Under the pieces are notes generated by a model, which saw only the letters and a program-made list of their open reading frames with translations, was not told the origin of the DNA and made no database searches. Position numbers and translations under genes: made by a program. From an uncultured Clostridia bacterium (GTDB lineage Bacteria; Bacillota; Clostridia; Oscillospirales; Ruminococcaceae): a stretch of 5,719 bases of DNA. The DNA is taken from NCBI GenBank assembly GCA_946183095.1, contig CAMHBE010000149.1, positions 1 to 5,719 of the forward strand, read 5' to 3'. This document shows, piece after piece, positions 1-5,719 of this stretch. How positions within the stretch are numbered: the first letter of the stretch is position 1; each line of letters opens with the position of its first letter.

Positions 1-72
1 TGTTTTGACGGTGGTTTTTGGCTGTTTTCGGAAACTTCTCGACGGTTCGTTGAGATGCAGGCTTAGCGTTTT
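1..72. other. Short intergenic stretch with no supported gene
   Basis: This stretch lies beyond the terminator hairpin that closes the minus-strand unit. No start codon with a ribosome binding site is visible on either strand. On the plus strand, frame 1 is open from the window edge to a TAG at 64-66, which would give 21 residues and could be the tail of a converging gene, but nothing recognisable is encoded. A small stem is present, TCTCGACG at 37-44 with CGTTGAGA at 48-55, a three-base loop and one G-T pair. No T run follows it, so I assign no function. Confidence 0.4.
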
Positions 73-125
73 AAAAGTTTATGTCTCCCCTGCCGGACGC
101 GTGGGAGACATAAACGTAAACTTTT
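73..125 (-). terminator. Strong terminator-like hairpin, possibly bidirectional
   Basis: The arms GTTTATGTCTCCC (77-89) and GGGAGACATAAAC (103-115) are perfect 13-base inverted copies around a 13-base loop. Read on the minus strand, the structure starts 25 to 35 bases after the stop codon of the response regulator gene and is followed by TTTT, as expected for an intrinsic terminator, although that T run is short. Read on the plus strand, the perfect stem is followed by a T-rich stretch (about 121-131), so it may also stop transcription coming from the left. An alternative fold pairs AAAAGTTTA (73-81) with TAAACTTTT (117-125), continues through TGTCTCCC/GGGAGACA and bulges out six bases (111-116). 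The 13-base loop is longer than usual, so the terminator call is likely but not certain. Confidence 0.75.
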
Positions 126-150
126 CTTTTTCGATCAAGCTGTGTCATAT

Positions 151-975
151 TCACGCCTGAACGTTCTTCCATTGACCTGTTGCGAAGAAGTTGTTCACCG
201 AGGCGAGCATATCCTCTTTCCTCGTTGTTTTCAGCATATATCCCTGCGGACGCAGTTTCATGACCTCCATGACACTGTCACGGTCGGAATGTCCGGTCAG
301 GAACACTACCGGTATCGACGCTGTCTTTTTGTCGCCGCGCAGAGCTTCGAGCACCTTCGGTCCGTTCATGACCGGCATCTCGTAATCGAGCAGTATCAGA
401 TCGGGCTGATTGTTGAGCGCAAACGGCACCGCCATAAGTCCGGTCTTTACGATCGTTACCTGATACTCGGGAGCAAGCCATTCCTGCACCATTTTCAGGA
501 AGATCATGTCGTCGTCGCACAGCAGGATATGGTGTCTGCCATTGTCCTGCTGTGTTTTGGCATTGCGGATTATCGGATCATCGTGAGCTATCTCACCGAA
601 AGCCAGCGACTTTATGCTGGCAGTAAATTCCTTCATATCGAAAGGACGGACAAATTCCGCAGTTACTCGCGAAACATCCACCACCTTTTCGATCTCCTGC
701 AATTCGTTCGGATATCCGACAATACAGAAATGCACAAATTCATCGGTGCATTTAGACGCGATGTACGAAAGCAGTCCCGAGGTATTTGAAATATAATCCC
801 CCGCAAACATCAGAATGATGTCCTTGCCTATGATGTTCTCGTCAGCATCCCTCACTGTCGGTTCACAGCGGGTGACATTTATGCCTGTCTTTTTTATGCT
901 GTTCTCCAGCGAGTTGACCATAAATGCCGAGCCTTGACTGATTATAAGCAGTTCGGGTGTTTTGTTTTCTTCCAT
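151..975 (-). CDS. Response regulator with pseudo-receiver plus receiver, no DNA-binding domain
   Basis: This cytoplasmic protein of 274 residues is the probable terminal phosphate acceptor of the phosphorelay whose kinase is encoded just upstream. The C-terminal half (about 147-268) is an intact receiver: acidic pocket Asp154/Asp155 in LLCDDD, phosphoacceptor Asp197 in LILLDYEMP, Thr227 in VVFLTG and Lys249 in GYMLK. Lys249 is followed by Thr instead of the usual Pro. The N-terminal half (about 8-125) has the same strand and helix pattern but lacks the chemistry: Ser13-Gln14 replace the acidic pair, Phe57 sits where the phosphorylated Asp would be, Gly87 replaces Thr, and Arg110-Pro111 replaces Lys-Pro. 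It is therefore best read as a degenerate receiver. No DNA-binding, GGDEF, EAL or HD-GYP domain is present, so output is probably through protein contact. The ATG at 975 is preceded by AAGGAG nine bases upstream, which fixes the start. The 17-base gap to the kinase stop argues for one transcript and a shared pathway. Receiver identity is firm; partner and output are inferred. Confidence 0.93.
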   Translation of the reverse strand: MEENKTPELLIISQGSAFMVNSLENSIKKTGINVTRCEPTVRDADENIIGKDIILMFAGDYISNTSGLLSYIASKCTDEFVHFCIVGYPNELQEIEKVVDVSRVTAEFVRPFDMKEFTASIKSLAFGEIAHDDPIIRNAKTQQDNGRHHILLCDDDMIFLKMVQEWLAPEYQVTIVKTGLMAVPFALNNQPDLILLDYEMPVMNGPKVLEALRGDKKTASIPVVFLTGHSDRDSVMEVMKLRPQGYMLKTTRKEDMLASVNNFFATGQWKNVQA

Positions 976-984
976 AATGCTGTA

Positions 985-990
985 CTCCTT
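985..990 (-). promoter_or_regulatory. Ribosome binding site of the response regulator gene
   Basis: AAGGAG lies nine bases before the ATG at 975, entirely inside the 17-base gap after the kinase stop codon. The gap is too short for a separate promoter with normal spacing, so this site supports translation of the regulator from the kinase transcript. Confidence 0.85.
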
Positions 991-992
991 CT

Positions 993-3900
993 TTATCCTA
1001 TGATCTCCGGCAGCTTATCGTAATCGAGGTTTCCGACAGCCGCCGCGATTTTCTTGACGCGGTCTTTTTCTTCATCGGGTATCCTGTAGTCTTTCAGGCT
1101 CGCCGCTATCTCGTTTATGTTGTCGAACTGCGCCGTTTCAAGCGATTCTTTGATAAGCGCGTATGCTTCGCTGAGCTCGTCGGGCGAGATCGGGGGCTTG
1201 CCGGAGTCGTCCTCTTCCTCCTGCCGTTCTCCGAGGAGTGGGCTTAGCTGTTCGCCGAGTTTTCTGCATCTTGTGAGCAGTTCTCCCAGTCGTTCTTCTA
1301 TCGTCGCTGTGTCTCCGGCGTTCCCGGCGCTTTCGAGTTTCTGCGCAAGCTCTCCGATATCGGCTGCACCTATTATGCGGGACGTGCTCTTCATGGCGTG
1401 TATCTTTATGGTCGCATTCTTCACGTCCCCCGCGAGCCAGTATCGTTCCGTCTCGTCGGCGTGCGCGCCTATCATCCCCGCGTAAGTTTTCAGCGTTTCG
1501 AGATACGCCTCCTCCGAACCGGAGTTCATGATCCCGGCGGCTGTATCTATCTCGTCTATCCCGGCAACGAATGACGGTATCACGGACTCCGATGCAGTCT
1601 CTTCCGGAATATTGCCGCTGTCATCCGCTGTCATTACCTTGCTTTCGGGGAGGTAGTTGAGCAGCATACTTTCGAGCTTTGCGGGATCTATCGGTTTTGT
1701 GAGATAATCGTCGAATCCCTCCGCAAGATACTGTTCCCGCGCACCGGATATCGCGTTCGCTGTAAGGCAGATGACCGGTGTATCCCTGTTCGGGTCATTT
1801 TCTCTTGCGCGCATCTCGTGCAGCGTCTCGATACCGTCCTTTTCGGGCATCATGTGGTCAAAGAAGATGATATCGTATTTCTTGTCGTAAGCGAGTGCAA
1901 GTCCCTCGTCTCCGCTGTTTGCGGTATCTATCTTCACTGCGGTCTGTTTCAGCAGGCTCCTGAATACCATGAGGTTCATCGGTGTATCGTCCACCACCAG
2001 CACCTGCGCATCCGGCGCTCTGAACAGCTCACGGTACTTCCTGCGCTTGCCGAGTGAAGCCTTGTATGCCGCTTCGTAATCGCCGAGCTGTTCCCACTTA
2101 ACGACTTTCTGTTTCAGATCAAAGCTGAACTTCGACCCGAGCTCGTAGATGCTCTCTACTTCGAGAGACGAATCCATCATTTCCAGCAGACGCTTCGTGA
2201 TGCTCATTCCGAGACCCGTTCCCTCGACTTGGCGGTTGCGTTCTTCATCTATACGGTCGAACTCGGAGAACAGCTTTCGCATATCCTCCTTTTTGATGCC
2301 TATGCCGGTGTCCTTGACCTCGATGTGCAGCGTAATGCCGTTATCGTCTCCCGATATCCTCATGAAGTCTATGACGAATGTAACGGATCCCTTTTCGGTA
2401 TATTTCACGGCGTTGGTGAGTATGTTCGTGATGACCTGCTTTATGCGCACCTCGTCGCCGTGCAGCATACGGGGCACATTCCTGTTTATGTCGAGTATCA
2501 GCTGCAATCCCTTGTCCTCGGCTCTGGTATGTATCATGTTCACGAGGTCGTTTATCATGGAGGACAGGTCGTAGTCAACGGGGATTATCTCCATTTTTCC
2601 CGCTTCGATCTTCGAGAAGTCGAGGATATCATTGACCAGACCAAGCAGTGTATTTCCGGCTGTACGGATGCTCTCGGAATAACCGAGTATGCTGCTGTCA
2701 CTGCACTCCCGCAGTATCATCTCGTTCATGCCGAGCACCGCGTTTATAGGCGTGCGTATCTCGTGTGACATATTCGACAGGAACGAGGACTTCGCTTCAC
2801 TTGCCGCAAGAGCACGCTCCGACATATCTATGAGCTTGTCACGTTCTTTCTTTTCGGCATCTATATTCTCCGCGAGCCACAGGACGTGTGAGACCTTCCC
2901 GTTCGGCTTGCGCTGAGAGACCATAAAGCGCACTCTGACCCAGATACCGGTCTTGGTGAAAAGTTCGAGGGCAACTGTCTTGGTATCACGCAGACGTCTG
3001 TCGAGCGTACCGAAGTTGATGAAGTTCATTACATCATCCATGCTGGATTCGGCGGTCATTCTTTCCATACTCTCGTACATGAGTATCTGCGCGTTGTCGC
3101 GCTGGTCTTTGATATTGCTGTTCACGACGGCATTTTCCGATTTTATGACGCTGAAAGTATCCTCAAACAGGTCTATATCGAAAACAGTCATGTAGATGTT
3201 CGATATTGATGCCATCTGCGTGTTCAGGTTCCTTGCAGTCTCGGAGATAGCGTCACGGTTACGCTTTTCTTCGTCTATGCCCTCTACGAGCCAGATAACG
3301 TGATCTATGCTGCCGTCGGGGGTGCGCTTCGATACCACGAACCTTCCTCTGCACCATACCTCGTTGTAGCTGAGGAATTCCACAGTAAGGGTATTCTTGT
3401 CCTTCAGGCGTTCATCCAGCGTCGAGAGATCCACGAACTCACGGACATTCCGGCGGGAACTCTTGTGGGAGAGCTTGCGGGTGACATCTTCGAGCACTTC
3501 CTGCGCATTGCCCGTACTGCTGCCGACAAGCTCGGACACATCTCCGACGTTGGTCTTTATCTCGGTGAACGTATCGTTCGGTATGTCGATATCGTACATC
3601 GTGAAATAGATGTTCGCAACGGAAGATATCTGCTCGTTCATCAGCTTTACGGCTTCGAGCGTCATATCTCTTTCACGTTTTTCGGCATCTATATCCTCGA
3701 CGAGGTACATGGCGCGTGCCACCGTGCCGTCGTCATTCCTTTCTGAGACGATATACCTCGCTTTTCTCCACTTCTTATCGGCACTGAGAAACTCCGTGGT
3801 TATGGTGTTGGTATCTTTCAGCCTGTCGTTCAGCTTGCTGAAATCCACAAAGTCGAGTATGCCGCTTCGTGCAGAGGGGTCGGAAAACCTCTCCATGATA

Positions 3901-5012
3901 GCGCGTATCATCTGCTGGCAGTGGTTTCGCGTCTCGCCTATCATTGCGGAGGCTTCCGCCTTGTTGTTGCGCACTTCGCTGAACGTATCGTTCCGGAAAT
4001 TTATCTCGTGCATGGATATATAAATATCGGCGGTGGACGAAAGCTGTGCGTAAAGCCGCTGCGCTATGCGGCTTCGTCTGCCGGAAACTATCATGATGAG
4101 GCTTATTATCATGGACATTGCGATAACGACGCATATCGTCAGCACAAGTATCATGTTGAGAGAGCCGAAAATGTAAGTTGTATCCTTCACGGAAATGCAG
4201 TGCCAGTCATTCATGATAGCTGCGGAATAGATGATATAATGTGAATCCTTATAGTCAAATTCAAAGACCTCTTTATCAACATTATATATCTCATCGAATA
4301 TGTACTGTCCGAGCGAATCGTTCTCCGCTCCGTAATCCTTGCCGATCTCATTCCTATCGGAATGTGCGACGACATATCCGTTGCGGTCGGTGATGAAGAC
4401 GATATCGGCGTATTCGTTGTCCGCCGCTTCCTCGGCAATAGTCTGTATGCCGTCAAGTGACATATCGAATGCCACAACGCTCTTCCCGTCGCATAACGTC
4501 TTGGCGAGCGTCACCATAACGGTACCCGTCATGGCATCGAGATACGGCTCGGTCACAGTCACTCTGCCGCTGTTTCCTATCGCCTGTATGTACCACGGGC
4601 GCTCGGTGGCAACATAATCGGCGGGCGGCTCCCAGCCCGACCCGTCAAGATAATCCCCGCAGATACAGCCGTACATTCCCGCGGAGTTTCCTTTTATCGT
4701 ATTCACGACAGCGGTGGACTGACTTGTCAGATATTTGAGTATCTCATCCGATGTTCTTCTTTCCCGTATCATATCGTCGAGCATATTTGCGGTGATCATG
4801 ATGGCGTCTGTGCCTACCGAGAGGTAATCGTTGAGCTGAGCGGACGTGCGTATGGCTGAGATCTCACCGTCCTTGACGATATTGCTGCGCTTTTCGGAAT
4901 ACAGCATACTGTAATACACGGTAAAGATGCCGACAAAGAACAATATGACCATGATCGTTATGATGACTGTCCTTGTGACCGCGGAACGCTGTTTATTCGA
5001 GAAGATTTTCAT
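993..5012 (-). CDS. Membrane hybrid histidine kinase: Cache, three PAS-like repeats, HisKA, HATPase, receiver, Hpt
   Basis: This 1339-residue sensor kinase autophosphorylates on His and relays phosphate internally. Domain order: transmembrane helix about 14-36; extracellular double Cache sensor about 38-282, with a RPWY motif at 138-141 and a second lobe near 203-227; transmembrane helix about 284-309; no clear HAMP domain; three PAS-like repeats at 320-457, 458-595 and 596-733; HisKA about 738-803 with phosphoacceptor His750 in SHEIRTP; HATPase about 849-968 with N-box Asn863/Asn867, DTGIGI at 901-906 and GTGLG at 931-935; receiver about 1001-1122 with Asp1008/Asp1009, phosphoacceptor Asp1052, Thr1084 and Lys1106; Hpt about 1165-1262 with His1205 in HAMKS. 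A 75-residue helical tail of unknown role follows. All catalytic residues are present, so the expected relay is His750 to Asp1052 to His1205 to a separate receiver, most likely that of the regulator 17 bases downstream. The ATG at 5012 follows a strong AAAGGAG. The architecture is firm; the ligand is not known. Confidence 0.96.
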   Translation of the reverse strand: MKIFSNKQRSAVTRTVIITIMVILFFVGIFTVYYSMLYSEKRSNIVKDGEISAIRTSAQLNDYLSVGTDAIMITANMLDDMIRERRTSDEILKYLTSQSTAVVNTIKGNSAGMYGCICGDYLDGSGWEPPADYVATERPWYIQAIGNSGRVTVTEPYLDAMTGTVMVTLAKTLCDGKSVVAFDMSLDGIQTIAEEAADNEYADIVFITDRNGYVVAHSDRNEIGKDYGAENDSLGQYIFDEIYNVDKEVFEFDYKDSHYIIYSAAIMNDWHCISVKDTTYIFGSLNMILVLTICVVIAMSMIISLIMIVSGRRSRIAQRLYAQLSSTADIYISMHEINFRNDTFSEVRNNKAEASAMIGETRNHCQQMIRAIMERFSDPSARSGILDFVDFSKLNDRLKDTNTITTEFLSADKKWRKARYIVSERNDDGTVARAMYLVEDIDAEKRERDMTLEAVKLMNEQISSVANIYFTMYDIDIPNDTFTEIKTNVGDVSELVGSSTGNAQEVLEDVTRKLSHKSSRRNVREFVDLSTLDERLKDKNTLTVEFLSYNEVWCRGRFVVSKRTPDGSIDHVIWLVEGIDEEKRNRDAISETARNLNTQMASISNIYMTVFDIDLFEDTFSVIKSENAVVNSNIKDQRDNAQILMYESMERMTAESSMDDVMNFINFGTLDRRLRDTKTVALELFTKTGIWVRVRFMVSQRKPNGKVSHVLWLAENIDAEKKERDKLIDMSERALAASEAKSSFLSNMSHEIRTPINAVLGMNEMILRECSDSSILGYSESIRTAGNTLLGLVNDILDFSKIEAGKMEIIPVDYDLSSMINDLVNMIHTRAEDKGLQLILDINRNVPRMLHGDEVRIKQVITNILTNAVKYTEKGSVTFVIDFMRISGDDNGITLHIEVKDTGIGIKKEDMRKLFSEFDRIDEERNRQVEGTGLGMSITKRLLEMMDSSLEVESIYELGSKFSFDLKQKVVKWEQLGDYEAAYKASLGKRRKYRELFRAPDAQVLVVDDTPMNLMVFRSLLKQTAVKIDTANSGDEGLALAYDKKYDIIFFDHMMPEKDGIETLHEMRARENDPNRDTPVICLTANAISGAREQYLAEGFDDYLTKPIDPAKLESMLLNYLPESKVMTADDSGNIPEETASESVIPSFVAGIDEIDTAAGIMNSGSEEAYLETLKTYAGMIGAHADETERYWLAGDVKNATIKIHAMKSTSRIIGAADIGELAQKLESAGNAGDTATIEERLGELLTRCRKLGEQLSPLLGERQEEEDDSGKPPISPDELSEAYALIKESLETAQFDNINEIAASLKDYRIPDEEKDRVKKIAAAVGNLDYDKLPEIIG
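2814..4055 (-). repeat. Three ungapped 138-residue PAS-like repeats within the kinase
   Basis: Inside the kinase, residues 320-457 (bases 3642-4055), 458-595 (3228-3641) and 596-733 (2814-3227) align with each other without a single insertion or deletion, a period of exactly 414 bases. By hand count, repeats 2 and 3 share 51 of 138 residues. Positions kept in all three include IY and DTF near the start, F and L.RL.D in the middle, W...R..VS.R...G, and the closing ID.EK..RD. The closing strands followed by a charged helix resemble a PAS domain with its linker. The divergence means the duplications are old, not recent DNA repeats. The fold assignment is by pattern only. Confidence 0.8.
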
Positions 5013-5018
5013 GAAGAT

Positions 5019-5025
5019 CTCCTTT
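5019..5025 (-). promoter_or_regulatory. Ribosome binding site of the kinase gene
   Basis: AAAGGAG stands six bases before the ATG at 5012, an excellent match in sequence and spacing that settles the start codon. Its first three bases belong to a CCGAAA hexamer (5023-5028) whose complement occurs upstream at 5125-5130, so partial masking by RNA pairing is possible but unproven. Confidence 0.85.
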
Positions 5026-5077
5026 CGGCGCCTTCAGCGTCAATATAAATGATCTTTTGTCCGGGGATGTTTTCTTT

Positions 5078-5093
5078 CGGGAGCTGTTTCCCG
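5078..5093 (-). other. Small hairpin in the leader of the kinase gene
   Basis: On the minus strand CGGGA and TCCCG form a five-base stem around the six-base loop AACAGC. No T run follows; the next bases are A-rich, so it is not an intrinsic terminator for the kinase direction. The loop holds ACAG, which is complementary to the CTGT loop of the hairpin at 5121-5147. A stem this short may be chance. Confidence 0.3.
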
Positions 5094-5120
5094 CATTGTA
5101 CGAATTGCGACCTGCCCTGT

Positions 5121-5147
5121 TGCTCCGAAAACAGTTTCGGCAAAGCA
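5121..5147 (-). other. Hairpin shortly after the cyclase stop codon, no T run
   Basis: On the minus strand CCGAAA and TTTCGG form a six-base stem around the loop CTGT, and the flanks TGCT and AGCA extend it across a three-base bulge. It begins seven bases after the cyclase stop codon, where a terminator would be expected, but the following bases (ACAGGGCAGG) contain no T run. It could be a weak or factor-dependent terminator, a stabilising 3' end or a regulatory stem. Read-through into the kinase gene is therefore possible. Confidence 0.35.
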
Positions 5148-5154
5148 CCGCCTG

Positions 5155-5719
5155 TCATGCGCGGACGTGCAGTGTACCGCCGTTTGCGGCGATCTCCGCT
5201 TTTATCCGTGCTTTATCCTCATACATAAGGCTGTCCGCTTCCTTCATCATTTCCGCAGCCGACTTGTTCACCGAGAGCCCGAAGGCGCAGGAGTAGCCCG
5301 ATGCCGACACTTCCCCCCGCATATCCTCAACGAACTTTCTCATTTCTTCCTCGGTCTGTCTCAGACAGATCGCCACGAACTCGTCTCCGCCTATGCGGTA
5401 GATCTTATCCTTCACGGAAGCGGGTCTTATAAAGCACTCCGACACGGTTTCCAAAGCCTTGTCACCCGTGGAATGCCCGAGAGTGTCATTCATCCATTTC
5501 AGCTCGTTCATATCTATGGAGACGATGCCCGTAACAGCCGCGCCGTAACGTTCGATATCGCTGTAGAACGACTGCCGGTTCAGCAGACCGGTGAGCGCGT
5601 CACGCTTTGTGTACTGCCCGTAAACATACAGGTAGTAGAGCAGTATCTCCGCCCCGTACAGGAGGTTCGTATCAACATTCTCATCCAGTGCGCTTATCAG
5701 CGCGGCAAAGGCTCCCGTC
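5155..5719 (-). CDS. GGDEF diguanylate cyclase, C-terminal part (5' end outside the window)
   Basis: The visible 187 residues carry a nearly complete GGDEF domain, which condenses two GTP into cyclic di-GMP. The reading frame stays open to the window edge, so the true start and any sensor domain lie beyond 5719. Numbering from the first visible codon (5716-5718), the domain opens at RDALTGLLNR (39-48), has metal and substrate residues Asp69, Lys74, Asn77, Asp78 and His82, and an intact GGDEF signature at 110-114, so activity is expected. It ends with ADSLMYEDK (161-169) and a short tail. The product-inhibition site RxxD is incomplete: Ser101 stands where Arg is expected, while Asp104 is kept. 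Residues 1-38 look helical and may be a linker or the end of a sensory region. An ATG at 5511 is internal, inside the first conserved motif, and is not the start. Same strand as the kinase, 142 bases apart; operon membership is possible but not shown. Confidence 0.92.
   Translation of the reverse strand, partial: TGAFAALISALDENVDTNLLYGAEILLYYLYVYGQYTKRDALTGLLNRQSFYSDIERYGAAVTGIVSIDMNELKWMNDTLGHSTGDKALETVSECFIRPASVKDKIYRIGGDEFVAICLRQTEEEMRKFVEDMRGEVSASGYSCAFGLSVNKSAAEMMKEADSLMYEDKARIKAEIAANGGTLHVRA

Larger units (their letters stand above)
5013..5154 (-). other. 142-base gap between cyclase and kinase genes with small inverted repeats
   Basis: No gene is visible here. On the minus strand it carries two short hairpins (5121-5147 and 5078-5093) and ends in the kinase ribosome binding site. 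The hexamer CCGAAA occurs three times on the minus strand (5135-5140, 5075-5080, 5023-5028) and its complement TTTCGG once (5125-5130), so several mutually exclusive pairings are possible. Hexamers resembling a -10 box (TACAAT at 5095-5100, TATATT at 5042-5047) have no convincing -35 partner at the right distance. The gap is long enough to hold a kinase promoter or a leader, but neither can be assigned from sequence alone. Confidence 0.4.

Noticed and set aside
1..66. Tail of a converging plus-strand gene ending with TAG at 64-66
   Set aside because: Only 21 residues are visible and none is recognisable. The bidirectional-looking terminator makes it possible, but the evidence is too thin for a feature.
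77..115. Perfect 13-base inverted repeat as the end of a mobile element
   Set aside because: There is no transposase, no second copy and no target duplication. The position just after a stop codon and the T-rich flanks fit a terminator better.
142..789. Plus-strand open frame of 215 codons opposite the response regulator
   Set aside because: It lies antisense to a clear receiver gene, has no ribosome binding site and its translation is rich in His, Arg and Tyr with no recognisable domain. It is a shadow of the minus-strand codon use.
2229..2768. Plus-strand open frame of 179 codons opposite the HisKA and HATPase region
   Set aside because: It is fully antisense to conserved kinase motifs and shows no start signal or domain.
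3300..4244. Plus-strand open frames opposite the PAS-like repeats and second membrane helix
   Set aside because: Several overlap one another and all mirror the real gene; none has a plausible ribosome binding site or protein family.
5042..5100. Promoter for the kinase gene using TACAAT (5095-5100) or TATATT (5042-5047) as the -10 box
   Set aside because: Neither has a TTGACA-like hexamer 16 to 18 bases upstream, and single hexamer matches are common by chance.
5155..5511. GGDEF gene starting at the ATG at 5511
   Set aside because: This ATG is inside the conserved DMNELKWMND segment of the domain, and the frame continues upstream through the RDALTGLLNR motif to the window edge. The gene is a partial one with an unseen start.

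Overview
The window holds three genes, all on the minus strand, that together look like a bacterial signal-transduction cluster. Base composition is close to half GC by eye. The style of the proteins (a hybrid kinase whose receiver carries an FDHMMPEKDG-type phosphorylation site, PAS-like repeats ending in IDAEKRERD, strong AGGAG ribosome binding sites) suggests a Firmicute of the class Clostridia, probably a gut-type Oscillospiraceae/Ruminococcus or Lachnospiraceae relative. This placement is a judgement from protein style, not from a marker gene.

In the order of transcription (right to left): 5155-5719 is the C-terminal part of a GGDEF diguanylate cyclase whose start lies outside the window. 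A 142-base gap (5013-5154) follows, with several small inverted repeats. Then comes a 1339-residue membrane hybrid histidine kinase (993-5012): transmembrane helix, extracellular double Cache sensor, second transmembrane helix, three tandem PAS-like repeats of exactly 138 residues each, HisKA, HATPase, receiver and Hpt domains, and an uncharacterised helical tail. Seventeen bases later a 274-residue response regulator begins (151-975). It has a degenerate receiver-like N-terminal half and an intact C-terminal receiver, and no DNA-binding domain. The unit closes with a strong hairpin at 73-125 that looks like a terminator, possibly for both strands. The remaining 72 bases hold no gene that can be supported.

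The likely logic is a four-step phosphorelay: an external ligand (possibly an amino acid or similar small molecule) is sensed by the Cache domain, His750 of the kinase is phosphorylated, and phosphate passes to Asp1052, then His1205 of the Hpt domain, then Asp197 of the small response regulator. The regulator has no visible output domain, so it probably acts by protein contact. The neighbouring cyclase makes a link to cyclic di-GMP plausible, but the sequence does not prove it. There are no mobile elements, RNA genes or CRISPR arrays in the window. I see no wholly new system. The most unusual parts are the ungapped triple PAS-like array and the pseudo-receiver/receiver fusion.
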